Below are positions 1-9,518 of a stretch of 64,000 nt of DNA, piece by piece; position 1 is the stretch's first letter, and each line of letters opens with the position of its first letter. Under the pieces are notes generated by a model. The model was not told the origin of the DNA, did no database searches, and worked only from the letters and a program-made list of their open reading frames with translations. The position numbers and the translations under genes were made by a program. The stretch is from CAYZQH01 sp050300015 (GTDB lineage: Bacteria; Pseudomonadota; Gammaproteobacteria; Pseudomonadales; Cellvibrionaceae): assembly GCA_050300015.1 (NCBI GenBank), contig JBNKWZ010000027.1:248001-312000 (forward strand), read 5' to 3'.

Positions 1-9
1 GAGGCATGG

Positions 10-43
10 AGCCGCGCGACAATAAGATCGGATTCGCGCGGCT
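10..43. other. 9-bp inverted repeat downstream of phoU
   Basis: A perfect 9-bp inverted repeat (AGCCGCGCG / CGCGCGGCT) with a 16-nt loop lies about 70 bases past the phoU stop codon. A six-base A run follows it on the plus strand. It could end a plus-strand transcript poorly, or fold at the end of the pst transcript. There is no U tract on the phoU side, so it is only a terminator-like structure. No convincing gene covers positions 1-111. Confidence 0.3.
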
Positions 44-111
44 AAAAAACCGGTGTCAAAGCCGCTTTTCCCGCCCGGCTTCTGTCTCGGAACTGCTCAA
101 CGATGCCTTAG

Positions 112-870
112 TTAGGCATTGGTATCGTCTTCTTTCACCGGAGGCGTCCAGCCAGCTTTGTTCTCCAGCTTTTCTTCCATTTCTTTTATCGAAATGTGGC
201 GCACATCCATACCGTGCACCAAGTAAATCACATGTTCAGCAATGTTGCGCGCATGGTCGCCAATGCGCTCTAGCGCTCGCAGCGCCCACATAATATTCAT
301 CACCCGCGAAATGGACCGAGGGTCTTCCATCATGTAGGTAACCAATTCGCGCATGGCTGACTTATAATCCTGATCCACCTTTTTATCGTCGCGCACCACC
401 TTCATAGCCGAGTAAACATCAAAACGCGCAAACGAGTCCAACGACGTATTGACCAACTTTAAGACACCACTGGCAATATGACGCAGTTCCACATAGCCTC
501 TAGGAGAGGCGCCATCATCATTCAATGCAATGGCCATTTTGGCAATTTTATCCGCCTCGTCACCAATACGTTCTAAATCTCGCGTGGCCTTAGACACCAT
601 CATCACCAGTCGTAAATCCGAAGCGGCTGGTTGCCGACGAGCCAGGATCAAGGTGCATTCATTATCCAAATCTATCTCGCGCTGGTCCACCTCATTTTCG
701 GTGCTTAATACTTTCTCAGCGAGCTCACCATTTGCGGATTCAATGGCTTCTACGGCATCTGCCACCTGCTCTTCAACCAGCCCACCCAACTCCAAAAATT
801 GGGCGCGCAGTTTTTCTAAATCTGTATTAAATTGTTGAGAAATATGTTGGTCTAAGTGCAAGTTATCCAT
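112..870 (-). CDS. phoU: Phosphate signalling and transport regulator PhoU
   Basis: PhoU links the Pst phosphate transporter to the PhoR/PhoB two-component system and dampens the Pho regulon when phosphate is plentiful. It is a cytoplasmic all-helical protein of two PhoU repeats. Each repeat carries the expected metal-binding helix, seen here as ERIGDEADKIAK in the first half and ERIGDHARNIAE in the second. The 252-residue length is normal. The ATG at 870 is chosen over an in-frame GTG twelve bases upstream because GGAG lies six bases before the ATG and the family begins MDNL. It is the last gene of the pst operon, 88 bases after pstB. Confidence 0.97.
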   Translation of the reverse strand: MDNLHLDQHISQQFNTDLEKLRAQFLELGGLVEEQVADAVEAIESANGELAEKVLSTENEVDQREIDLDNECTLILARRQPAASDLRLVMMVSKATRDLERIGDEADKIAKMAIALNDDGASPRGYVELRHIASGVLKLVNTSLDSFARFDVYSAMKVVRDDKKVDQDYKSAMRELVTYMMEDPRSISRVMNIMWALRALERIGDHARNIAEHVIYLVHGMDVRHISIKEMEEKLENKAGWTPPVKEDDTNA

Positions 871-958
871 GATTGACTCCACTGGCTATGCCTAGACATT
901 CCGTCGAAGCAGCTGTTTTGAAGGGTAAATATAGCGCCCACAAGGAACCATCCATACG

Positions 959-1855
959 CTAGCCAAATCGGCCCGTAATATAGGCTTCTGTTAACTCATG
1001 ATCAGGCGCCGTAAAGACTTGTTTAGTATCGTTCACTTCAATCAGTTTACCCATATGAAAATACGCGGTACGGTGAGAAACACGCGCTGCTTGCTGCATC
1101 GAGTGCGTCACGATCGCGATGGTGTAATTTTGGCTGAGCTCAGCGATCAGCTCTTCAATCTTAGCCGTGGCAATCGGGTCCAGGGCTGAACAAGGCTCAT
1201 CCATTAAAATCACTTCCGGGCTCACCGCAATGGTTCTGGCGATACACAAGCGCTGCTGTTGACCACCCGACAGCCCCGTGCCGGGCGAATCCAGGCGGTC
1301 CTTCACCTCATCCCAAAGCCCTGCACGACGCAGGCTGGTCTCCACTATTTCGTCAAGGTCCACGCGACGATTCACCAAACCGTGAATTTTAGGCCCATAG
1401 GCCACGTTTTCGTAAATGGACTTTGGAAAGGGGTTGGGCTTTTGAAACACCATTCCCACTCGCGCCCTCAACGGTACCACATCCATTTTTGAATCGTATA
1501 TATTTTCCCCGTCCAATTTGATACTGCCTGTCACGCGGCAAATATCAATGGTGTCATTCATTCGGTTTAAACAACGTAAAAAGGTGGATTTACCGCAACC
1601 AGAAGGACCGATCATCGAGATGACTTCGTTCTCAGCGATATCTAAGTTAACGTCGAATACGGCTTGTTTGTCACCATAAAAAACAGCAACATTGCGCATG
1701 CCAAATTTGGCCTCCTTCAACAGAGGGATGCCGACAGTTTCATACTCTGAGGGTGTATCTTCTACAGTGTGCTCGCTGGCAGCGACGCCATTGTTTCGCT
1801 TTACGGATTCGTCCACGGCTTTATTCATCTCGTTTTTTTCAATCATTTGTTGCAT
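959..1855 (-). CDS. pstB: Phosphate ABC transporter ATP-binding protein PstB
   Basis: PstB is the cytoplasmic ATPase that energises phosphate import through PstC and PstA. Visible motifs are Walker A (GPSGCGKS), the ABC signature LSGGQQQR, Walker B (VILMDEPCSALD) and a switch histidine in IAIVTHSMQQ. There is an N-terminal extension of about 45 residues before the ABC core, common in marine gammaproteobacteria. The start is placed at the ATG at 1855, five bases after GAGG. An in-frame GTG at 1861 sits directly on that GAGG and is less likely. The gene begins 19 bases after the pstA stop, in the usual pstS-C-A-B-phoU order. Confidence 0.97.
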   Translation of the reverse strand: MQQMIEKNEMNKAVDESVKRNNGVAASEHTVEDTPSEYETVGIPLLKEAKFGMRNVAVFYGDKQAVFDVNLDIAENEVISMIGPSGCGKSTFLRCLNRMNDTIDICRVTGSIKLDGENIYDSKMDVVPLRARVGMVFQKPNPFPKSIYENVAYGPKIHGLVNRRVDLDEIVETSLRRAGLWDEVKDRLDSPGTGLSGGQQQRLCIARTIAVSPEVILMDEPCSALDPIATAKIEELIAELSQNYTIAIVTHSMQQAARVSHRTAYFHMGKLIEVNDTKQVFTAPDHELTEAYITGRFG

Positions 1856-1874
1856 ATCCACCTCTTTGCAGTAC

Positions 1875-3158
1875 TTACCAGCGTCGCTCTAATTTCTTGC
1901 GTAACAAGACTGCCAGTGCGTTCATGCAAATTAAAAATACCAACAGCACCATGATAGCAGCCGAAGTACGCTCTACAAACGCGCGCTCAGGGCTATCAGA
2001 CCAAAGAAAAATTTGCACCGGCAATACGGTGGCGGGGTCGGCAATGCCACCAGGCACATCCATGATAAAAGCCACCATACCAATCATCAAAAGCGGTGCC
2101 GTCTCACCCAGCGCCTGCGCCATTCCAAGAATCGCACCCGTTAACATGCCAGGCATGGCCAATGGCAACACGTGATGAAGAATCATTTGCATTTTGGAAG
2201 CCCCAATACCCAGAGCTGCTTCGCGAATACTGGGGGGCACCGCCTTAATGGCATTACGACTGGAAATAATAATGGTGGGCAAAGTCATCAACGTCAGCAC
2301 CAAACCACCCACCAATGGAATGGAGCGCGGCATATCAAACATATTGATGAAAATCGCAAGACCTAACAAACCGAATATAATCGAGGGCACCGCCGCCAAG
2401 TTGCTAATATTGACCTCGATAAAGTCGGTAAATCGGTTTCGTTGGGCATACTCTTCGAGATACACCGCCGCAGCGACACCAATAGGGAAAGACAGCGCCA
2501 ATGTGACCAGCAGGGTAAAAATACTGCCCATAACCGCACCCAGAATACCCGCCATTTCTGGCTCGCTCGAGTCTCCCGACGTAAACAGGCGAGTATTAAA
2601 CTGCAGCTTGATGGCATCATTTTCCATGAGCTGGCTGATGCGTGCCACACGGCCCTCCGAGGTGCGGGTGGTATAAGCATCACCTTTTCTATAAGACTTA
2701 TAGTAAGTATCCACATCGTCATCGGCCAACAACCAAATCCGTTCAGTTTGGTTCAGCAAATCCGGGTTGTCCTGCAGTCGATCACGAAGGTCAAACGCCG
2801 CACCGATACTGATCAAGCTGTAGAGCTCGCGCTTTTCAGAGCGGCTGGTGATTTCAGGAAAAAGTTCACGCAGAGATTCGCGAATGGCGCCCTCAAAATA
2901 ACCTGCCCGCAGTTGGTCATCATCGCGAGCATCCGCAACCTCGATAACCTCCGAGTCATACGTTATGTCTAATGCGATGTAGGTTTGTCGAAAACCGCCC
3001 ACGCCATTGCCGAATATTTCTACAAATAAAACGGTCAAGGCCACAAGCCCAATCACAATTGACAGTACACCAAAAAACCGAAATCGTTTCTCGGCGCGGT
3101 AGCGTTTCTTCAAACTTTTGGTGACAAGCTCCGCTTGGGGAGATAAAGGTTTAGTCAT
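1875..3158 (-). CDS. pstA: Phosphate ABC transporter permease PstA
   Basis: This is the second membrane subunit of the Pst phosphate importer. The 427-residue protein is longer than enterobacterial PstA. One N-terminal membrane helix (about residues 30-50) is followed by a polar region of roughly 150 residues, then a standard MetI-like permease domain of about six helices with the coupling loop EAALGIGASKMQ. Long PstA forms with this insertion are common in marine gammaproteobacteria. The start ATG overlaps the pstC stop by eight bases (ATGACTAA), which suggests translational coupling. The frame is open through the whole gene. Confidence 0.95.
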   Translation of the reverse strand: MTKPLSPQAELVTKSLKKRYRAEKRFRFFGVLSIVIGLVALTVLFVEIFGNGVGGFRQTYIALDITYDSEVIEVADARDDDQLRAGYFEGAIRESLRELFPEITSRSEKRELYSLISIGAAFDLRDRLQDNPDLLNQTERIWLLADDDVDTYYKSYRKGDAYTTRTSEGRVARISQLMENDAIKLQFNTRLFTSGDSSEPEMAGILGAVMGSIFTLLVTLALSFPIGVAAAVYLEEYAQRNRFTDFIEVNISNLAAVPSIIFGLLGLAIFINMFDMPRSIPLVGGLVLTLMTLPTIIISSRNAIKAVPPSIREAALGIGASKMQMILHHVLPLAMPGMLTGAILGMAQALGETAPLLMIGMVAFIMDVPGGIADPATVLPVQIFLWSDSPERAFVERTSAAIMVLLVFLICMNALAVLLRKKLERRW

Positions 3159-4548
3159 ACTGCTCTCGATACTTACGAACAATGTGGAGCGCGTAGTAAT
3201 TTAGCGCGAGGGTTACGATAAACAGCACCAAACCCAGCGCAAAAGCAGCCAGGGTTTTAGGGCTATCGAACTCTTGGTCACCCACCAGCAGGGTGACAAT
3301 TTGCACGGTCACGGTGGTGACAGAGTCAAAAGGATTGGCAGTGAGGTTGGCCGCAAGACCTGCAGCCATCACCACAATCATGGTCTCGCCAATGGCGCGC
3401 GATGCGGCCAACAACACACTCCCCACAATACCGGGCAAAGCGGCGGGGAACACCACCAGTTTCACCACCTCAGATCGGGTAGAGCCAAGCCCCAGAGCGC
3501 CATCTCGCAAACTTTGCGGTACAGCACTGATCACATCGTCGGATAAGGACGACACAAACGGAATGATCATCACTCCCATGACCAACCCTGCCGCCAAGGC
3601 GCTCTCAGAACTGATGGTCAACCATTGGTCAAGGCCAAGGCCAAGGCCCATATCACGAATCAGTGGTGCCACAGTCAGCGCCGCAAAAAATCCGTATACC
3701 ACCGTCGGGATGCCCGCTAGCACTTCCAACATCGGTTTAACGATATCTCGAACCGTATTACTCGCATACTCAGAAAGATAAATGGCCACCATAAGACCTG
3801 TCGGCACGGCCACCAATAGGGCGATACCGGCAATTAACAGCGTACCCGCGAACAAAGGTACTGCACCAAAGCTGCCGGAGCTGCCTTGTTGATCCTCCCG
3901 AATCGCCATTTGGGGGCTCCACTCCAGCCCAAACAAAAATTCCACCGGAGACACAAGCTTAAAGAACATAATGGACTCGAATAACACCGAAACCACAATG
4001 CCAATCGTAGTTAGAATGGCGATGGAAGCGCACCCCATCAAGGCGAGTCGAAATAGATCCTCTACGCTATTGCGGGCCTTCATTTGAGGGTGAATTTTCA
4101 GCCAAACGACAATGGCGCCCGCCATGGCCACACACAGTACCAAGCAGGTCATCGCCCAACGGTTAGTGGCCTGAAGTTGATGCAAGCGCGCGGCGGCAGC
4201 CACCAGGGCTTCGGGTTGCCCTTCTGAGCTCACATTGCTTAGTGCAATATTGTGCACTTGGTTCAACACCAAACTGACATTACCGCCAGCGGCCTCAATG
4301 GCCTCTTGCGGTAACATGCCCATAATCGAGCCCTCGATGATGGTGCCATCAAATACGGACCACACGACAACCACAATTAAACTCGGTATCGCGCACCAAA
4401 AAGCGGTCAGGGAGCCATAGTAAAAGGGAAGCGAGTTCAAGGCTTGCATGCCACCCACCCCTGCCACCTGCAAGGAACGCGACCGGCCTGCTATAAACGC
4501 CAATAAACCGATGACTAAGATGGCCACAAGTAACACAGAGGATGTCAT
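3151..4548 (-). CDS. pstC: Phosphate ABC transporter permease PstC
   Basis: This is the first membrane subunit of the Pst importer. The N-terminus has a helix at residues 5-20 followed by GRSRSLQ, typical of the long PstC proteins of Pseudomonas and Vibrio. A polar insertion then precedes a C-terminal MetI-like permease domain with the coupling loop DGALGLGSTRSEV. The start is placed at the ATG at 4548 (MTSSVLL) because that matches the family start. A TTG-initiated extension to 4599 is possible but unsupported. The pstA start overlaps its stop codon. Confidence 0.95.
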   Translation of the reverse strand: MTSSVLLVAILVIGLLAFIAGRSRSLQVAGVGGMQALNSLPFYYGSLTAFWCAIPSLIVVVVWSVFDGTIIEGSIMGMLPQEAIEAAGGNVSLVLNQVHNIALSNVSSEGQPEALVAAAARLHQLQATNRWAMTCLVLCVAMAGAIVVWLKIHPQMKARNSVEDLFRLALMGCASIAILTTIGIVVSVLFESIMFFKLVSPVEFLFGLEWSPQMAIREDQQGSSGSFGAVPLFAGTLLIAGIALLVAVPTGLMVAIYLSEYASNTVRDIVKPMLEVLAGIPTVVYGFFAALTVAPLIRDMGLGLGLDQWLTISSESALAAGLVMGVMIIPFVSSLSDDVISAVPQSLRDGALGLGSTRSEVVKLVVFPAALPGIVGSVLLAASRAIGETMIVVMAAGLAANLTANPFDSVTTVTVQIVTLLVGDQEFDSPKTLAAFALGLVLFIVTLALNYYALHIVRKYREQYD

Positions 4549-4570
4549 AGGGACTACTCGAATCAATTTT

Positions 4571-4608
4571 AACCAAAAACACAAAGGCCCGAACCGCAAG
4601 GCCGGGCC
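4571..4608 (-). terminator. Hairpin between pstS and pstC
   Basis: On the minus strand, GGCCCG pairs with CGGGCC around a GC-rich loop, followed by TTTGTGTTTTT. It lies just after the substrate-binding protein gene and before pstC. This is the usual position for partial termination or an RNA 3' end that lets the binding protein be made in excess over the membrane subunits. That role is inferred from position. Confidence 0.6.
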
Positions 4609-4664
4609 ATCATCCCACGCTTATGGGACAGTGATATGACGCATGTTTAATCTTGGACAACCAC

Positions 4665-5708
4665 TTAAAAAGTCATGGCCTTTAAGGCTTTTACGTCTGC
4701 TGCAATGCTTTTACGTTTGTTGCGAGATAAGGGAATCATGCCTTTCTCCGACAAATAGCCCTCATCACCCCAAGCCTTTTCACTGGTAAATTCATCTAAA
4801 AACTCTTTAATACCTGGGATCACACCCACGTGGGCCTTCTTCACATAAAAGAACAAAGGGCGAGAGACCACATAAGAGCCATCTGAAATGCTGTCGAAGG
4901 TGGGCGCTTGCCCTTCTACCTTGGCGGCATGCACTTTGTCAGCGTTTTGATCCAAGTAGCTGAAACCGAAAATACCCAAGGCCGTCATATTTTCTTCCAG
5001 TTTGCGCACAATCAGGTTGTCATTTTCACCCGCTTCAATGTAAGCGCCGTCTTCCCGAATGCCATGGCAAATGGCTTTGTAGCGGTTTTTGTTTGAACTT
5101 TTCAGCGCAGCAATCCATGGGAACGTCTTACAGCCCCCCTCCATAGCTAGCTCGGCAAAAGCATCGCGGGTGCCTGAAGTGGGGGGGGGCCCCATGACGG
5201 AGATGGGCGTAGCCGGCAAAGCGGAGTTCACATCTTTCCAGGTTTTGTAGGGGTTGTCGATCAAGGTCTCCGTACCCTTAGGGTCTGGTACTTTTTTGGC
5301 GAGCGCCAAAAATAAGTCTTTTAATGACAACTCCATTTGAGGAACCTTAACGCTGTTGGCAATCACAATACCGTCGTAGCCAATCAATACCTCAACAATG
5401 TCTTTCACCCCGTTGGCCTGGCAGTTTTCAAATTCAGACGCTTTTATTCGGCGAGAAGCATTTGAGATGTCTGGGTAGCTCACCCCCAAGCCTTTACAAA
5501 ATTCTTTGAAGCCACCACCGGTGCCCGTAGGTTCAATCTTGGGGGCTTTACTACCGGTTTTCATGGCGAACCGCTCAGATACGACTTTTGAGAAAGGAAA
5601 CACTGTCGAAGAACCGACCACCATAATATGATCGCGGTTAGCCAGTGCGCTGCTAGATGCCACAGCAGTACCAACAGCCAAGGTCAAAGCCATTACAAAA
5701 TTTTTCAC
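4665..5708 (-). CDS. pstS: Phosphate ABC transporter substrate-binding protein PstS
   Basis: This periplasmic protein captures phosphate for the PstCAB importer. A signal peptide (about 23 residues ending ASSSALA) precedes a PBP-like fold that starts VVGSSTVFPFSK, with the phosphate-binding TGTGGG loop further on. The 347-residue size matches the PstS group of marine gammaproteobacteria. The start is the GTG at 5708, because GGAGG lies five bases upstream. An in-frame TTG at 5720 would overlap that ribosome-binding site. It is first in the operon, and a candidate Pho box lies about 75 bases upstream. Confidence 0.95.
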   Translation of the reverse strand: MKNFVMALTLAVGTAVASSSALANRDHIMVVGSSTVFPFSKVVSERFAMKTGSKAPKIEPTGTGGGFKEFCKGLGVSYPDISNASRRIKASEFENCQANGVKDIVEVLIGYDGIVIANSVKVPQMELSLKDLFLALAKKVPDPKGTETLIDNPYKTWKDVNSALPATPISVMGPPPTSGTRDAFAELAMEGGCKTFPWIAALKSSNKNRYKAICHGIREDGAYIEAGENDNLIVRKLEENMTALGIFGFSYLDQNADKVHAAKVEGQAPTFDSISDGSYVVSRPLFFYVKKAHVGVIPGIKEFLDEFTSEKAWGDEGYLSEKGMIPLSRNKRKSIAADVKALKAMTF

Positions 5709-5780
5709 ATGAGCCTCCAAGTAGGGTCAAAAATCACTGCGAGATCTACTCGCTACTGGCTCACATGCTATGGGCGATAT

Positions 5781-5798
5781 ATTACAGATTTGTTACAT
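5781..5798 (-). promoter_or_regulatory. Candidate Pho box upstream of pstS
   Basis: On the minus strand the sequence is two 7-base half-sites separated by AAAT: ATGTAAC and CTGTAAT. The Pho box consensus is two CTGTCAT half-sites separated by four A/T bases. The second half-site matches 6 of 7 and the first 4 of 7. Its position about 75 bases before the pstS start, facing the operon, fits a PhoB-activated promoter. The assignment rests on the match and position only. Confidence 0.6.
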
Positions 5799-5983
5799 TC
5801 CGCAGAAATAATGGGCTGTGTGCCACAAAGCGCACAAGCCTTAAACCTCAGCCACACGCCCAGTGCCTAACTTTGCGAACGCTGAGATACCCCCCTTAGC
5901 GTGCATTAGGGCTTATAATGCAGGCTAACTCACACCATCGGGCTGGGCCACGGCCAACTGTAAGCGAAAAGCACAATAACAAC

Positions 5984-6514
5984 ATGACAGCACCGCGCTT
6001 CTATCGATTCAACCGTACCCTTGCCGCAGGTTTAACCCGGGTTAACCATCTGTGTGGCCGTGCGGTAGCCTTCCTCACTGGTGTTATGGCCCTAATCGTG
6101 GCACTGATTGTGGGCGCACGCGCGCTCGGCATGGGCGCCATTGCCGCACAGGAGCTGGTCACATACTGTCATGCCATGGTGATTATGCTCGCTGCGGGAT
6201 ACACATTGAGTACGGGCGGTCACGTTCGAGTGGATATTTTCTACCACCGCTTTCGTCCCGTCACCAAAGCCTGGGTGGACGCCCTAGGCTCAGCCCTTTT
6301 ACTGTTACCCCTTTCAGGCTTTATGGTGCTAATCAGTTGGGAGTACGTAGCGGCCAGCTGGGCCATCAAAGAAACCTCCGCGGATGCTGGTGGCATACCG
6401 GCAGTGTACCTTTTGAAATCCTTAATCATTGCCAACGGCGGCCTGTTGTTTTTGCAGGGCTTAGCGGAACTGGCCCTAAACCTCAATCGCATCACCTACC
6501 ATGCCCATGATTGA
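5984..6514 (+). CDS. TRAP transporter small permease DctQ
   Basis: This is the four-helix small membrane subunit of a TRAP transporter, which uses an ion gradient to import organic acids delivered by a periplasmic binding protein. The helices and the conserved GGHVRVDIF segment of DctQ proteins are clear. The ATG at 5984 gives 176 residues, the usual size. An in-frame ATG at 5918 would add 22 polar residues, and neither has a strong ribosome-binding site. The large-subunit gene overlaps its 3' end. No dctP binding-protein gene is adjacent, so the substrate cannot be guessed. Confidence 0.85.
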   Translation: MTAPRFYRFNRTLAAGLTRVNHLCGRAVAFLTGVMALIVALIVGARALGMGAIAAQELVTYCHAMVIMLAAGYTLSTGGHVRVDIFYHRFRPVTKAWVDALGSALLLLPLSGFMVLISWEYVAASWAIKETSADAGGIPAVYLLKSLIIANGGLLFLQGLAELALNLNRITYHAHD

Positions 6515-7877
6515 ACTACTGCCCATTTGGATGTTTCTCACCGTATGCTTGGTGCTGATGCTCGGCTTTCCCGTGGCTTTCACACTGGGTGGCGTAGCAC
6601 TTTGGTTTGCAGGCATCGGAATACTTCTGGATGCTTTTGATGCGCCGTTATTGTTGGCTTTTCCAGACCGCTTGTTTGGCATATTGACCAATACCACTTT
6701 AATCGCCGTGCCACTGTTTGTGTTTATGGGGGTGATGCTCGAACGCTCAAAATTGGCAGAAGAGCTATTAGACAACATGGCAAAGGCGTGCGGACGCTTG
6801 CCTTCTGGGCTGGGCTTGTCGGTGGTACTGGTGGGCGCCCTACTCGCGGCCAGCACCGGTATTGTAGGGGCCACCGTAGTGACCATGGGGCTAATGAGCT
6901 TGCCCACCATGCTTAAAAGACAATACTCCCCCGAACTTGCCACCGGAGTGATCTGTGCGACTGGAACACTCGGTCAGATCATTCCACCGTCAATCGCACT
7001 GGTGTTACTAGGTGATGTTTTGTCGAGTGCCTATCAACAGTCTCAATTGGCTCAAGGGATTTTCAACGCTGCTCCACTCTCAGTAGGAGACTTATTTGTC
7101 GGCGCCATCGTGCCTGGGGTTTTGCTGGTAGCACTGTATTTAGCTTACCTGCTGGCGGTGGGGTTCTTAAAGATAGACCACGACGCCAAGGTGGAAGAGG
7201 CGGCCCCCGTACAGCTGAAACAACTGGTATTGAGCGTTGCCCCGCCGATTGTGCTGATATTGCTGGTACTAGGCTCGATAATCAGTGGCGCTGCCACCCC
7301 CACTGAGGCCGCCGGGATTGGCGCCATTGCCGCCACCGCACTGGCCTTGAGCAAAAAACAACTCTGCCTGAAAAAACTCACCAGCATTGTGCAAGATACC
7401 ACCAAAATTACGGCCATGGTGTTTACCATACTGGTCGGCGCTTCCGTTTTTTCATTGGTGTTTCGAGGCCTCGGGGGTGAGACGCTCATCCATCATTTTT
7501 TTGCCCACTTACCTGGCGGCACAGCACTGGCACTGCTGGTGGTGATGGCCATTATCTTTGTATTGGGTTTTATTTTGGATTTTATTGAAATCACTTTTGT
7601 GGTGGTCCCCATTGTAGGACCGGTATTACTGACCATGGGTGTCGACCCTGTTTGGTTAGGCATTATGATTGCTATAAATTTACAAACGTCTTTCCTAACG
7701 CCGCCGTTCGGCTTTGCATTATTTTACTTGCGCGGGGTTGCACCAGAGTCAGTCCCCACCCAAGCCATCTATAAAGGTGTAATTCCCTTTATTGTGTTGC
7801 AGCTCATGGTGCTCGGGGCCATTGCGGCGTACCCACCGCTGGTCACCGGGCTTGCCGCGTGGCACGCCGGCCTGTAA
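6501..7877 (+). CDS. TRAP transporter large permease DctM
   Basis: This is the large membrane subunit of the TRAP transporter, with a 12-helix-like DctM domain over its full 458 residues. It contains the family-typical segments GFPVAFTLGG near the N-terminus, GTLGQIIPPSIAL in the middle and TPPFGFALFYLRG near the C-terminus. The start codon lies inside the 3' end of dctQ (a 14-base overlap, or 8 if the second ATG at 6507 is used), so translation is probably coupled. The PPSIAL and PPFGFALFYLRG signatures resemble the group often annotated for mannitol, chloroaromatic or sialic-acid-type substrates, but that does not fix the substrate. Confidence 0.9.
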   Translation: MPMIELLPIWMFLTVCLVLMLGFPVAFTLGGVALWFAGIGILLDAFDAPLLLAFPDRLFGILTNTTLIAVPLFVFMGVMLERSKLAEELLDNMAKACGRLPSGLGLSVVLVGALLAASTGIVGATVVTMGLMSLPTMLKRQYSPELATGVICATGTLGQIIPPSIALVLLGDVLSSAYQQSQLAQGIFNAAPLSVGDLFVGAIVPGVLLVALYLAYLLAVGFLKIDHDAKVEEAAPVQLKQLVLSVAPPIVLILLVLGSIISGAATPTEAAGIGAIAATALALSKKQLCLKKLTSIVQDTTKITAMVFTILVGASVFSLVFRGLGGETLIHHFFAHLPGGTALALLVVMAIIFVLGFILDFIEITFVVVPIVGPVLLTMGVDPVWLGIMIAINLQTSFLTPPFGFALFYLRGVAPESVPTQAIYKGVIPFIVLQLMVLGAIAAYPPLVTGLAAWHAGL

Positions 7878-8062
7878 AGGAAAGCGCATAATTCACAGCC
7901 ATTTAGGACTGATAAAACCAACCGGCAGTAAAATATTCACTCGGTTTCTGTGGTAATTTCCAGCAATTCTGCAACACTACAAATTGTTCATGAGGCGCCC
8001 CCTCAACTGAGGTAAGATGGCGCCCGTTTAATAACAGGTTCAACAGTATTAAGGATTTCAAT

Positions 8063-8455
8063 ATGGCCAAGATAGATGAAGACCCCAAACCCTCAGGCGA
8101 GTTGTCGTTGCAGACCCTGGCCATGCCCAAGGACACCAACTCCAATGGCGATGTCTTTGGTGGTTGGCTCATGTCGCAGATGGATCTCGCCGGCGCGATT
8201 GTTGCGCGCGAAGTGGCCAAAGGTCGCGTGACCACCGTGGCTGTGGGCAGCATGGCGTTTCTACGGCCGGTTCCCGTAGGCTCTACTGTGAGCTGTTATT
8301 GTGAAATTCTAGAGATTGGACGCTCGTCCATCAAAACCTTAGTAGAAGTTTGGGTCAAACACTACGACCGCACGCTTCAACAAAAAGTGACCGAAGGTGA
8401 ATTTGTCTATGTGGCCATCGACAACAGTGGTCGCACCCGCGCAGTCAATCGCTAG
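8063..8455 (+). CDS. yciA: Acyl-CoA thioesterase, YciA family
   Basis: This is a small cytoplasmic hotdog-fold thioesterase that hydrolyses acyl-CoA to free acid and CoA. The 130 residues include the YciA signature MPKDTNSNGDVFGGW, which holds the catalytic Asn/Asp region at the start of the central helix, followed by a typical hotdog beta sheet. An AAGGA ribosome-binding site precedes the ATG. It stands alone, convergent with hemH. It is confidently a YciA-type enzyme, though chain-length preference cannot be read from sequence. Confidence 0.93.
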   Translation: MAKIDEDPKPSGELSLQTLAMPKDTNSNGDVFGGWLMSQMDLAGAIVAREVAKGRVTTVAVGSMAFLRPVPVGSTVSCYCEILEIGRSSIKTLVEVWVKHYDRTLQQKVTEGEFVYVAIDNSGRTRAVNR

Positions 8456-8495
8456 CATAAGGGCTGCGCCTCTTGCAGGATATAAACTCGCCCCC

Positions 8496-9518
8496 TTAAC
8501 GTTGCGCCAAGTAAGGTCGAACCAATGCCATCAGCAGTTGAATATGATCAGCTCGGTCATTGAGCGCTGGCACGTAGTGATAGGTTTCACCGCCAGCTTG
8601 CATAAAGGTGTGCTGATTTTCCACCGCAATTTCTTCGAGCGTTTCCAAACAATCAGCACTGAACCCCGGGCACACCACCGCCACATGCTTCACGCCCTGC
8701 GTGGGTAAACGTTTTAGCGTTTCATCGGTATAAGGCCGCAGCCAAGGCTCACGACCAAAGCGCGATTGGAAGGTGGTCACTACCTGCCCCTCTTTCAAAG
8801 CAAGCGCTTCTTTTACCAAGCGTGTGGTTTTCTGGCAAAAACAATAGTAGGGGTCGCCCTGATCGAAATACCGTTGTGGCATGCCGTGATAGGACAGTAC
8901 CCACTGATCTGGCTCACCATGACGCGCCACATGCTCGCGCATGCTCGAGGCCAGTGCCGCAATGTACAGAGGGTGGTCGTGATAGGTGTTAATAAAGTGC
9001 AGCTGTGGCACCCAACGAAAATATGACAGCGCTTTGCCGAGCGCATCAAATGTGGAGCCCGTGGTAGCGCCCGCATATTGCGGATACAGCGGCAAAACCA
9101 CGACCTTGTTCACTCCAGCACTTTGCAGTGTTTTGAGACCCGTCTCCACCGAAGGCTGTCCGTAACGCATGGCCAGCGTCACCTCGGCATCAAAGCCATT
9201 GTCCTTTAATTGCTGCTGCAGTTGTTGGGTTTGCGCTTGGCTAATAGCCATTAACGGTGAGCCGTCCTCGGTCCAAATACTCTTGTACAAGGCTGCTGAT
9301 TTTTTGGGGCGCACCCGTAAAATGATGCCATGTAAGATGCACCACCACAGGAGTTTCGGCACCTCGATCACGCGCGGGTCCGACAAAAACTCACGTAAGT
9401 AAGTACGTAAAGCCTGGGCCGTGGGTGCCTCTGGCGTCCCCAAGTTCATCAAAATGACGCCTACTTTAGGGCTTTTTGCCTTGTGCCCCGAAATTTCGGT
9501 TTGACCGTAATAGTGCAC
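8496..9518 (-). CDS. hemH: Ferrochelatase HemH
   Basis: This enzyme inserts ferrous iron into protoporphyrin IX, the last step of haem synthesis. The 340-residue protein has the N-terminal GVILMNLGTPEAP segment, the central LSYHGMPQRY segment with the catalytic histidine, and FQSRFGREPWLRPYT before the conserved C-terminal CPGFSADCLETLEE. The last segment contains the family's conserved second-half glutamates. The start is a GTG at 9518 with GGAGG four bases upstream. A haem protein, cytochrome c5, is encoded just upstream on the same strand, but a terminator-like hairpin separates them. Confidence 0.97.
   Translation of the reverse strand: MHYYGQTEISGHKAKSPKVGVILMNLGTPEAPTAQALRTYLREFLSDPRVIEVPKLLWWCILHGIILRVRPKKSAALYKSIWTEDGSPLMAISQAQTQQLQQQLKDNGFDAEVTLAMRYGQPSVETGLKTLQSAGVNKVVVLPLYPQYAGATTGSTFDALGKALSYFRWVPQLHFINTYHDHPLYIAALASSMREHVARHGEPDQWVLSYHGMPQRYFDQGDPYYCFCQKTTRLVKEALALKEGQVVTTFQSRFGREPWLRPYTDETLKRLPTQGVKHVAVVCPGFSADCLETLEEIAVENQHTFMQAGGETYHYVPALNDRADHIQLLMALVRPYLAQR

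Noticed and set aside
6..293. 95-codon plus-strand frame at the window start
   Set aside because: It overlaps the 3' end of phoU antisense and shows no domain.
2363..2722. Second minus-strand frame inside pstA, possibly a frameshift
   Set aside because: The pstA frame is complete and continuous, so this is a shadow frame.
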